Shown here in pieces: positions 1-6,645 of a stretch of 64,000 bases of DNA (position 1 is its first letter; every line of letters begins with the position of its first letter). A program made the translations under genes and the position numbers. The DNA is from Armatimonadota bacterium. GTDB taxonomy: Bacteria > Sysuimicrobiota > Sysuimicrobiia > Sysuimicrobiales > Sysuimicrobiaceae. Below the pieces are notes generated by a model. The model was given only the letters and a program-made list of their open reading frames with translations, was not told the DNA's origin and did no database searches. The stretch lies in contig JANXCW010000011.1 in the NCBI GenBank assembly GCA_025059775.1, forward strand, positions 1 through 64,000. The letters run 5' to 3'.

Positions 1-1
1 C

Positions 2-505
2 CCCGAGGGGCTGAACCTGGAGGCGGTGCAGCGCCACAAGCGGCAGACTGGGAGCGTGGTGGACTTTCCCGGAGCCCGGAACGTGACCAATGCGGAGCTG
101 CTGGAGCTCCCCTGCGACATCCTGGTGCCCGCGGCCCTCGAAGGCCAGATCCACCGGGAGAACGCTCCCCGCATCCGGGCGCGGGTGGTGGTGGAGGGTG
201 CGAACGGTCCCACCACCCCAGAGGCGGACGACATCCTCCATAAGCGCGGGGTGTTGGTGGTGCCGGACATCGTGGCCAACGCGGGCGGCGTCATCGTCTC
301 GTACTTCGAGTGGGTGCAGGACCTGCAGTCGTTTTTCTGGGATGAAGCGGAAATCCACGGGCGGTTGGAGCGGATGCTGGTGCGCAGCTTCCACCAGGTG
401 GTGGAGGTGGCGAGGGCGAACCGCGTGGATCTGCGCACCGCGGCCCTCGTCCGGGCCATCCAGCGGGTCAGCGACGCGCTCCTGACCCTCGGGATCTATC
501 CGTAA
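2..505 (+). CDS. gdhA: Glu/Leu/Phe/Val dehydrogenase, C-terminal part (partial at window edge)
   Basis: The reading frame is open from base 2, so the gene begins outside the window. The visible 167 residues are the NAD(P)-binding and C-terminal part of a glutamate dehydrogenase-type enzyme, which interconverts glutamate and 2-oxoglutarate plus ammonia in the cytoplasm. Diagnostic stretches are VVEGANGPTTPEAD followed by PDIVANAGGVIVSYFEWVQ, both strongly conserved in the Glu/Leu/Phe/Val dehydrogenase family. The substrate pocket lies upstream, so glutamate rather than leucine or phenylalanine specificity is inferred from frequency in the family. The gene ends convergently with the dioxygenase at 540, with a perfect palindrome between them. 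Confidence 0.88.
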   Translation, partial: PEGLNLEAVQRHKRQTGSVVDFPGARNVTNAELLELPCDILVPAALEGQIHRENAPRIRARVVVEGANGPTTPEADDILHKRGVLVVPDIVANAGGVIVSYFEWVQDLQSFFWDEAEIHGRLERMLVRSFHQVVEVARANRVDLRTAALVRAIQRVSDALLTLGIYP

Positions 506-512
506 GCGGAGA

Positions 513-536
513 TGGGGAGGGGGTACCCCCTCCCCA
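513..536. terminator. Perfect 24-bp palindrome between convergent genes, likely bidirectional terminator
   Basis: The arms TGGGGAGGGGGT and ACCCCCTCCCCA abut directly and are perfectly complementary. The element lies 8 bases after the dehydrogenase stop and 4 bases before the end of the convergent dioxygenase gene. It has no clear T-tract, so intrinsic termination is inferred from position and stem strength only. Confidence 0.5.
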
Positions 537-539
537 CGC

Positions 540-1499
540 TCACGCCTCCACGGGCGGGGTACCGTAGGTGTAGAAGGTCTCCGGAAGACGCCCGCCGAAC
601 CAGATGGTGCTCTTCTCCAGGTCGCTCTCGTTCGCCACGTCCCACACCACCGTCTTCCAGTCCGGATCGAAGATCAGGTAACCGGTGTCCCCGAAGAGCT
701 CCACCCGGGTTCCCCCGGGCTCGAACACGTACATGAAGTATGCCTGGGTGGTCCCGTGCTTCCCAGGTCCCGCCTCGATGCGGATCCCGTAGTCCGAGCA
801 GAGGTCCGCCAGGTCGGAGAGATGCTGGGGGTACCCGTACCAGAAGGCCACGTGGTGGAACCGCCCCCGGCTGCCCGTGGCGTCCCGCATGAGCCCGATC
901 TCATGCACGAGGGGACTCACGCTGAGCCAGGCACCGACTTCCACGCCTCCCGCCCCGATCTTCTGTTCCCGGAGTTTGAATCCGAGCTGCTCCATCATGA
1001 ACCGGCGGTTGGGCGCGACCTCCGCGCACAGGCAGTTCACGTGGTCCAATCGACGCACGGGAATCCCGCGCAGGGGCCTGCGGGAGGGACGGCTCTTGAG
1101 GGGACTCCGCTTTGCCGGGGGGGCCTGGTAGTACGCCACTTCCCACAGGAGCTCCATCACGTGTCCGTCAGGGGTGGTGAACCGGTAAGCGGGGCCATGG
1201 CCCAGGTCTCCGTCATGCCAGCCCTGGCCCGCGCCGCAATGCTCGAGGATCTTCACCCGCCGCTCCAGAGCTTGCGGGGAGGCCGCCCGCCACGCGATGT
1301 GCCCCAACCCCGGCCTGGGGGCCTCCGTGATCTTGAGGGAGTGGTGGTAGAAATCCTCGTACCCCCGCAGGTACACGGATTGCCCTTCCCGGGTGGTCTC
1401 CTCCATCCCCAAAAGGTCGTGGAAGAACCAGTAGGTCTCCTCGGGTTTCGGAGTGTAGATCTCTACGTGGGCAAGCTGCACCACATCGAATCCATCCAT
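540..1499 (-). CDS. Extradiol ring-cleavage dioxygenase (VOC family, catechol 2,3-dioxygenase type)
   Basis: This 319-residue protein has two VOC/glyoxalase-fold domains (about 7-120 and 150-275), the standard architecture of type I extradiol dioxygenases. These use Fe(II) or Mn(II) and O2 to open catecholic rings next to the two hydroxyls. The metal triad is visible as H153 (RLDHVN), H215/H216 (RFHHVAFW) and E267 (RVELFGD), so the enzyme looks active. The ATG at 1499 follows an excellent Shine-Dalgarno AGGAGGTGA. A 26-bp palindrome about 80 bases upstream is probably its operator. The gene stands alone; a second extradiol enzyme at 38793 sits in an aromatic cluster. The substrate is unknown; 3,4-dihydroxyphenylacetate-type or alkylcatechol substrates are possible. 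Confidence 0.85.
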   Translation of the reverse strand: MDGFDVVQLAHVEIYTPKPEETYWFFHDLLGMEETTREGQSVYLRGYEDFYHHSLKITEAPRPGLGHIAWRAASPQALERRVKILEHCGAGQGWHDGDLGHGPAYRFTTPDGHVMELLWEVAYYQAPPAKRSPLKSRPSRRPLRGIPVRRLDHVNCLCAEVAPNRRFMMEQLGFKLREQKIGAGGVEVGAWLSVSPLVHEIGLMRDATGSRGRFHHVAFWYGYPQHLSDLADLCSDYGIRIEAGPGKHGTTQAYFMYVFEPGGTRVELFGDTGYLIFDPDWKTVVWDVANESDLEKSTIWFGGRLPETFYTYGTPPVEA

Positions 1500-1577
1500 C
1501 CGATCTCACCTCCTGGAGGTGTGGGAATTCAGGGGGAACAGTACCGGACTTCCAGATCTCGGAGGATCCGGTGGGGG

Positions 1578-1603
1578 CCTGATTTTTGTCAACAAAAATC
1601 AGG
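1578..1603. promoter_or_regulatory. 26-bp near-perfect palindrome, candidate operator of the dioxygenase gene
   Basis: The arms CCTGATTTTTGT and ACAAAAATCAGG match over all 12 bp around a CA centre. The core TTGTCAACAA resembles the TTGTnnACAA-type sites bound by some GntR or MarR regulators. The element is AT-rich inside a very GC-rich region and lies just upstream of the minus-strand dioxygenase. The 2-base centre makes a transcription-terminating hairpin unlikely. No dedicated regulator gene is adjacent. Confidence 0.6.
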
Positions 1604-1639
1604 TGTAGACCCGATGCCCTCCTCTCGCCCCCATCTCCC

Positions 1640-2015
1640 TCATGCCCGGGCCAGGTGAGGCGTATGCGTGGATGCGTGGTCCCGGAGGGGACAGTAGCAG
1701 AGCCACAGTCTCTGTGCCCGCGCCCACTCCGCCCACACCTCCTCCCCCCGCCGGGCCCGCAGGGCCGCGGACTCGATCCAGCGGTCCTCCGGTCCTCCTA
1801 GGGCCGCCAGGTTGGTGAGAAGGGCGCATGGGAACTCCGGGCAGACCCCGCAGTGTGCCACCCCGGGCCCTGGCACAGGCGTACACCGGGCACAAATTGA
1901 CCAGGTTCGCCTCTCCCTAAGTCCCGCAGGTGGCCTCGAAGGCCTCGTACCATGCGCTCCCCGTCCAGTAGAGGCCGCACACGCCCGCATAGTCCTGGGG
2001 TTCGTGCTTCTCCAT
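1640..2015 (-). pseudogene. Broken DUF3795-type cysteine-rich protein
   Basis: The start at 2015 opens with MEKHEPQDYAGVCGLYW, resembling the Cys-Gly-Leu-Tyr start of DUF3795 proteins, small Cys-rich proteins of unknown function. An in-frame TAG follows about 100 bases later. Beyond it the typical CPVYACAR segment is in the first frame, while the next expected segment VAHCGVCPEFPC is in a different frame. At least one stop and one frameshift therefore separate recognisable family motifs. Either the gene is a pseudogene or the assembly is in error here. Transcription would run toward the dioxygenase gene. No function can be assigned. Confidence 0.6.
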
Positions 2016-2058
2016 GGCACCCACCTCCGCCTCTAGGCTGGTCCCGGAATCCTCGGAC

Positions 2059-2085
2059 CGGAATCGGGCGGATACCCGATTTCCG
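2059..2085 (+). repeat. Imperfect inverted repeat upstream of the receiver gene
   Basis: The arms CGGAATCGGG and CCCGATTTCCG pair with a single bulged base around a 6-base loop. The hairpin lies in the divergent gap between the broken DUF3795 gene and the stand-alone receiver gene, about 33 bases before the latter's ATG. It could be an operator or a 5' UTR structure. No T-tract follows. Confidence 0.35.
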
Positions 2086-2118
2086 CCGAAGCAACCGGGG
2101 GGCTACGGTGGGAGCGAG

Positions 2119-2487
2119 ATGAGGAAGACACGCGTGGCGGTGGTGGACCGGGCTCCCCTTGTCCGGGAAGCGATCCGGGCGGTGCTGGCGGAGCATGCTC
2201 AGGTGGTCCTGCAGACCGATTCCCTGGAAGACCTCCTGAGTTGGGAGGGGGAGGTGGATGTGGTGGTGGCGGACTTCGGGGTGTGCAGCGGCCCCCACCG
2301 CGGAAGCCTGCAGGACCTGCGGCGGAGGTGGCCTCGAGTACGGCTGGTGGTGGCCACGGCGGGGGACGAGGGGCCCTATGCGGAGGCCGCCCGGGCCCTG
2401 GCCGCGGATGCCTGGGTGCCGAAGCACCGGCTCGGGGCCCTGCTTCCCGGACTCCTGGAGCGCCTGGTGGCGGCTACGGCTCGATGA
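2119..2487 (+). CDS. Stand-alone receiver-domain protein (CheY-like)
   Basis: The 122-residue product is a single response-regulator receiver domain with no output domain. Recognisable positions are D10 with the usual second acidic residue replaced by R11 (VVDRAP), the phospho-acceptor candidate D52 (VVVADFG), T80 and K102 (WVPKH). The incomplete acidic pair suggests weak Mg2+ binding or phosphorylation-independent signalling. The ATG at 2119 follows GGGAGCGAG. It converges on, and overlaps by 14 bases, the LuxR-type regulator, hinting at a common signalling role, but no sensor kinase is in the window. Confidence 0.65.
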   Translation: MRKTRVAVVDRAPLVREAIRAVLAEHAQVVLQTDSLEDLLSWEGEVDVVVADFGVCSGPHRGSLQDLRRRWPRVRLVVATAGDEGPYAEAARALAADAWVPKHRLGALLPGLLERLVAATAR

Positions 2488-3133
2488 GCCCCTTGCGGAT
2501 GGCGAACCGCACCAGCTCCGCCCGATCGTGGAGGTTGAGTTTCTCCATGATGTGGGCTCGGTGGGTCTGCACGGTTTTCACGCTGATCACGAGGCGCTGG
2601 GCGATTTCCTGATTGGTGAGCCCCTCCGCGATGAGCGCGAGGATCTCTTTCTCCCGGGGTGTGAGGGCATCGAGGGAAGCATCGTCCTCCTGGTGTCGGG
2701 CCCGTTCCAGGTAGTCCCGGACCACCAGCTTCGCCACAGAAGGATACAGGAACACCTCTCCCCGAGCCGCGGCCCGCACCGCGGCCACCAGATCCTCCGC
2801 CGCGGCCCGCTTGAGCACGTACCCCGCTCCTCCCGCCTTCAGCATCTGGAAGACGTAGTTCTCCTCCTCGTGCATGGTCAACCCCAGCACCTGTACGGAG
2901 GGCGTCTCCTCCCGGATCCGGCGGGTGGCCTCGATGCCGTTCAGGTCGGGCATGCTGATGTCCATGAGCACCACGTCCGGCTGCATCCTCCGGGTCAGCT
3001 CCACCGCCTCCCGCCCGGTGCTGGCCTCCCCCACCACCTCGATGTCCTCCTGGGCCGCGAGGATCATGCGGATGCCCTCCCGGACGATCCCGTGGTCGTC
3101 CGCGATGAGGACACGAATTCTCTGCTGCGGCAT
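2474..3133 (-). CDS. NarL/DegU-type response regulator (receiver + LuxR helix-turn-helix)
   Basis: The protein has 219 residues. A receiver domain (about 6-125) carries the acidic pair ADD at 11-13, phospho-acceptor D58 (VLMDIS) and the usual K in the YVLKRAA segment. The C-terminal LuxR DNA-binding domain (about 155-215) contains LTPREKEILALIAEG and VKTVQTHRAHIMEKL. Such proteins activate transcription after phosphorylation by a partner histidine kinase, which is not in this window. The ATG at 3133 follows GGGAGGATGGGC. The divergently transcribed neighbour is porGDAB, a plausible but unproven target. Confidence 0.9.
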   Translation of the reverse strand: MPQQRIRVLIADDHGIVREGIRMILAAQEDIEVVGEASTGREAVELTRRMQPDVVLMDISMPDLNGIEATRRIREETPSVQVLGLTMHEEENYVFQMLKAGGAGYVLKRAAAEDLVAAVRAAARGEVFLYPSVAKLVVRDYLERARHQEDDASLDALTPREKEILALIAEGLTNQEIAQRLVISVKTVQTHRAHIMEKLNLHDRAELVRFAIRKGLIEP

Positions 3134-3153
3134 GGATGCCCATCCTCCCGGTT

Positions 3154-3187
3154 CGATTTTTCTTTTTTATTTTATCTCCTTTCAAAA
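3154..3187. promoter_or_regulatory. AT-rich island between the response regulator and porGDAB
   Basis: A T-rich run (A-rich on the minus strand) of about 34 bases stands out sharply in the GC-rich background, in the divergent gap between the two transcription units. Read on the minus strand it contains AAAGGAGATAAAAT. It may hold the regulator's promoter, or act as an UP-like element. No confident -35/-10 pair was found. Confidence 0.3.
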
Positions 3188-3261
3188 CCCGACCCCATCG
3201 GTCCTGCATCCGATCGCGCAGGGCGCCGGAGGACGCCACACTGGGGCTGAGGGAAGCCGAG

Positions 3262-3864
3262 ATGGTCAAGACCTTTCCGATCCGAAATATCCGATGGCAC
3301 GGGCGGGGCGGATTCGGGGCCAAGACCGCGGCCCTGCTCCTGGCGGAGGCGGTGATCGAGGCCGGAGGGTACGCCCAGGCCTCCCCGGAGTTCGGACCGG
3401 AGCGCCGGGGTGCTCCGGTCCAGGCCTACACCCGTGTCAGCCCGTACCCCATCCGCCGTCGGGGACCCATAGAGGAGCCAGACGTGGTGGTGGTGTTGGA
3501 TCACCGGCTTCTTGCGGTGCCTGATGTGCTGCGGGGGATCCGGCCAAGCACGTGGGTGGTGGTCAACGCTCCCCGACCTGTGCGGGCACCGGGTGTGCCC
3601 GTGGACCAGGTGGTGACCGTGGACGCCTCAGGAATCGCTCAGCGTGTTTTGGGACGGGATCTGCCCAACATCGCCGTGCTGGCCGTGGTAGCGGTGGAGT
3701 TGGTCGGCCTTCCCGCGGAGGCGTTCTGCCGGTGGCTCAGGGAGCGGCTGCGTCGGGAGTTCCCGGAGGAGGTGACCCAGGCCAACGTGCAGGTCGCCCG
3801 GGAGGCCATGGAGGAGGGAAGGAAGTGGCGAATCGCTGGCAGGTCCTTGACCGCGGCCCTGTGA
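3262..3864 (+). CDS. porG: 2-oxoacid:ferredoxin oxidoreductase gamma subunit
   Basis: The 200-residue product matches the gamma subunit of four-subunit pyruvate/2-oxoacid:ferredoxin oxidoreductases, which decarboxylate a 2-oxoacid to acyl-CoA and pass electrons to ferredoxin. The family hallmark near the N-terminus is IRWHGRGGFGAKTAALLLAE, followed by the GAPVQAYTRVS region. Length fits the family (about 180-200). The ATG at 3262 was chosen because it places the motif about a dozen residues in, as in relatives. It is the first gene of porG-porD-porA-porB and overlaps porD by 40 bases. Whether the substrate is pyruvate, 2-oxoisovalerate or 2-oxoglutarate cannot be told. Confidence 0.88.
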   Translation: MVKTFPIRNIRWHGRGGFGAKTAALLLAEAVIEAGGYAQASPEFGPERRGAPVQAYTRVSPYPIRRRGPIEEPDVVVVLDHRLLAVPDVLRGIRPSTWVVVNAPRPVRAPGVPVDQVVTVDASGIAQRVLGRDLPNIAVLAVVAVELVGLPAEAFCRWLRERLRREFPEEVTQANVQVAREAMEEGRKWRIAGRSLTAAL

Positions 3865-4109
3865 TCCCGGGCGGGAGCAGCGTCGCCTACCGTACTGGCG
3901 ATTGGCGGCAGCTGCGGCCCGTGCTGGATCTCCCGCGGTGCGTGCACTGCCTGTTCTGCTGGCTGTATTGCCCGGATTCGGCGATCCTCGTGCGCGATGG
4001 GCAGGTGGTGGGCGTCGCCTACGACCACTGCAAGGGGTGCGGGATCTGCGCAGCCGTATGCCCGCCGAGGGCAAATGCCATCCGCATGGTCCCGGAGGGA
4101 GCGCCGTGA
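3825..4109 (+). CDS. porD: 2-oxoacid:ferredoxin oxidoreductase delta subunit (2x[4Fe-4S] ferredoxin)
   Basis: The product has 94 residues and two [4Fe-4S] motifs, CVHCLFCWLYCP and CKGCGICAAVCPP, the signature of the delta subunit that wires the catalytic core to external ferredoxin. The GTG at 3825 was chosen because it follows a strong Shine-Dalgarno GGAGGAGGGAAGG inside the end of porG; longer readings would run through porG in another frame. The stop overlaps the GTG start of porA, indicating translational coupling. Confidence 0.85.
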   Translation: MANRWQVLDRGPVIPGGSSVAYRTGDWRQLRPVLDLPRCVHCLFCWLYCPDSAILVRDGQVVGVAYDHCKGCGICAAVCPPRANAIRMVPEGAP

Positions 4110-5284
4110 GAACCGTGGCGGCCCGTCGCATGGCCCTGGTGGGCAACGAGGCGGTAGCCCTGGCGTGGAGGCAGATCCGACCCCACGTGGTGGCCGCCTA
4201 CCCTATCACGCCCTCCACCCAGATTATGGAGCGCTTCAGCCAGTATGTGGCCGAGGGAGAGGTGGATACGGAGTTCCTCCCCGTGGAGAGCGAACATTCC
4301 GCCCTCTCGGCATGCGTCGGGGCTGCGGCCGCGGGAGCCCGGGTTCTCACCGCCACCAGCAGCCAGGGCCTTGCCCTCATGCACGAGGTCCTGTACATCG
4401 CAAGCGGCCTGCGGCTCCCCATCGTGATGAACGTGGGCACCCGGGCGCTCTCCGCACCCATCAACATCCATGGGGATCATTCGGACGTCATGGGAGCTCG
4501 GGATGCGGGCTGGATCCAGCTGTTCGCCCGCAGCGTGCAGGAGGCCTACGACAGGACCATCCTCGCCGTGCGGGTGGCGGAGCGGGCCAGGCTCCCGGTG
4601 ATGGTGTGCCTGGACGGGTTTACCCTGACCCACAGCCTGGAGCCCGTGGAGGTGTACCCGGACGAGGCGGTGCAGGCATTCCTGGGCGAGGGGCCGCAGG
4701 GCGGCTACTCCCTCCTAGGGGAAGAACCGATTACGGTAGGCCCCCTTGCCCTTCCGGATTCCTACATGGAGTTCCGGAGGGCCCTGGCCGAGGCGCATGC
4801 GCGGGCCCTTCGGATTCTGGAGGAGGAAACGGAGGCCTTCGGGGCCCACTTCGGCCGCCGTCTTCCGGCCCTCATGGAGCCCTTCGAGATGGAGGACGCG
4901 GAGGTGGCCGTGGTGATCCTGGGGGCGTACGCGGACGTGGTGGAGGAGGCGGTGCGGCGGTGGCGGGAGCGCGGCGAGCGGCTCGGGATGGTGCGGCTCG
5001 TGGTTTTCCGGCCCTTCCCCACGGAGGAGCTCCGGAAGGCCCTGGCTCGTGCCCCGGAGGTGGTGGTGCTGGAGCGGGCAGACACCCTGAGCGGGCTGGG
5101 AGGTCCCCTGGGGGTCGAGGTCCGGGCGGCGCTGTACGACCTGGCGGACCGGCCGCGGGTGACGGACGGGATCTTCGGCCTGGGCGGTCGGGAGCTGCGC
5201 GACCGGGAGCTGGATGCGTTCCTGCGCGACGGCCCCCGGGGTGGCGTGATCTACCTGGGAGTGGAGGAACCCCCATGTCCTTGA
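4106..5284 (+). CDS. porA: 2-oxoacid:ferredoxin oxidoreductase alpha subunit
   Basis: This 392-residue subunit carries the family signature AAYPITPSTQIMERF near the N-terminus, the TPP pyrimidine-ring half-site region, and a C-terminal transketolase-like domain. It pairs with PorB to form the thiamine-pyrophosphate active site. The GTG at 4106 overlaps the porD stop (GTGA) and follows CGGAGGGA. Length agrees with alpha subunits of the four-subunit class (380-400). porB starts 10 bases before its end, in a different frame. Confidence 0.9.
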   Translation: MRTVAARRMALVGNEAVALAWRQIRPHVVAAYPITPSTQIMERFSQYVAEGEVDTEFLPVESEHSALSACVGAAAAGARVLTATSSQGLALMHEVLYIASGLRLPIVMNVGTRALSAPINIHGDHSDVMGARDAGWIQLFARSVQEAYDRTILAVRVAERARLPVMVCLDGFTLTHSLEPVEVYPDEAVQAFLGEGPQGGYSLLGEEPITVGPLALPDSYMEFRRALAEAHARALRILEEETEAFGAHFGRRLPALMEPFEMEDAEVAVVILGAYADVVEEAVRRWRERGERLGMVRLVVFRPFPTEELRKALARAPEVVVLERADTLSGLGGPLGVEVRAALYDLADRPRVTDGIFGLGGRELRDRELDAFLRDGPRGGVIYLGVEEPPCP

Positions 5285-6195
5285 ACCTGCGTGAGCTGTC
5301 GCAGCGGACCCAGGGCTTGGCACCGGGACACCGGGCCTGTGCGGGCTGTGGGTTCCCGGTGGTGGTGCGGCTGCTCCTGGCGGTGGCGCGGAGGCCCCTC
5401 GTGGTGGTGAACGCCACCGGCTGCATGGAGGTGGTGACCACCATCTACCCGTACTCCGCCTGGCCGGTGCCCTACCTGCACAACGCCTTCGAGAACGCAG
5501 CCGCCACCGCGAGCGGCGTGGAGGCGGCCATCAAGGCCCTGCGGCGGCGCGGGCAGCTGCGGGAGGAGCCCAAGGTGGTGGCCATCGGCGGCGACGGGGG
5601 GACTTACGACATCGGGCTGCAGAGCCTGTCGGGAGCCCTGGAGAGGGGGCACGACTTCCTGTACATCTGCTACAACAACGAGGCGTACATGAACACCGGC
5701 ATCCAGCGCTCCAGCGCCACCCCTCAGGGTGCCCGGACCACCACCACGCCCGTGGGCCGGGTGCAGCGGGGGAAGCTGCAGCCCCGGAAGGACCTGACGG
5801 AGATCGTGGTGGCCCACGGGATCCCGTACGCGGCGCAGGCCAGCATCAGCCACTGGGCGGACCTGGCCCGCAAGCTACAGAAGGCCCTGGAGGTCTGTGG
5901 CCCCAGCTTCGTGAACGTGCTCACGCCCTGCCAGCCGGGTTGGGACTACCCGCCGGAGAAAACGGTGGAGGTGGCGCGGCTCGCGGTGGAAAGCCGCTAC
6001 TGGCCGCTGTACGAGGTCGAGCAGGGCCGGTACCGGATCACCTACGTGCCCCGGGAGCCCGTGCCCGTGCGGGCGTTCCTGGAAACACAGGGGCGGTTCC
6101 GCCACTTGGTGGCGGACGACGCTGCGGTGGCGGAAGTGCAACGGTGGGTGGAGGCGAACTGGCAGCGTCTGCAGGCGAAGGCGCGCCCGCACTGA
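5275..6195 (+). CDS. porB: 2-oxoacid:ferredoxin oxidoreductase beta subunit
   Basis: This 306-residue TPP-binding subunit has the cluster-ligand Cys pair CAGCGFP near residue 24 and further Cys in NATGCMEV. The TPP/Mg2+ motif GDGGTYDIGLQSLSGALERG ends in the conserved YNNEAYMNTGIQRS. All catalytic landmarks are intact, so the porGDAB complex should be functional. That contrasts with the decayed molybdoenzyme operon starting about 450 bases downstream. No clear terminator was found after the stop. Confidence 0.92.
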   Translation: MSLNLRELSQRTQGLAPGHRACAGCGFPVVVRLLLAVARRPLVVVNATGCMEVVTTIYPYSAWPVPYLHNAFENAAATASGVEAAIKALRRRGQLREEPKVVAIGGDGGTYDIGLQSLSGALERGHDFLYICYNNEAYMNTGIQRSSATPQGARTTTTPVGRVQRGKLQPRKDLTEIVVAHGIPYAAQASISHWADLARKLQKALEVCGPSFVNVLTPCQPGWDYPPEKTVEVARLAVESRYWPLYEVEQGRYRITYVPREPVPVRAFLETQGRFRHLVADDAAVAEVQRWVEANWQRLQAKARPH

Positions 6196-6228
6196 GCTCG
6201 CCCGAGGTCGAGCCGGGCGCACGGGAGT

Positions 6229-6495
6229 TCAGGTACGGGCCAGGGCCCCGGCCAGCCGCCACAGGTCGGTGACGGTGCGGTCGGGCGTGGGCCCCAGGGG
6301 GTTCAGGACGGCTCCCGATCGGTTCACCCACAAGGCGCGTAGGCCGAACACCTTGGAGCCCACCACGTCGAAGGAGTTGTTGGAGGATAAAAATCCCACG
6401 ACGGAGGGATCCAGGCCGAGCCTGCGGGCAGTGGCTCGTAGACCGTGGGATCGGGCTTGTACGCCTGCACCGCGTGGGCATTTAGAGGGTACTGA
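6229..6495 (-). pseudogene. C-terminal remnant of a type II haloacid dehalogenase-like HAD hydrolase
   Basis: The minus strand encodes the end of an L-2-haloacid dehalogenase-type protein: NAHAVQAYKPDPTVYE in one frame, then LGLDPSVVGFLSSNNSFDV and FGLRALWVNRSG in another. These are the motif 3-4 regions of the family, joined by a frameshift near 6430. The N-terminal half with the nucleophile DxD region is missing. The remnant stops about 150 bases before the molybdoenzyme gene, so an old deletion or rearrangement at this border is likely. Confidence 0.75.
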
Positions 6496-6645
6496 GCGGA
6501 CGCAAAGGATCTGCACGGTCGGAGCGACTCCGGCGGCGAGCGGAGACAACAGTTGGCTGTCGGCCTGATTGTGGACCGGCGGCTGTCCCCTAAATACTGG
6601 CCTCCAGAAGAAAGGGATCTCCAAAGGGCCGTTCCGAGGTGGAGG

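Noticed and set aside
1578-1603. Palindrome as an intrinsic terminator
   Set aside because: The centre is only 2 bases, the stem is AT-rich, and there is no terminal T-tract on either strand beyond the stem itself.
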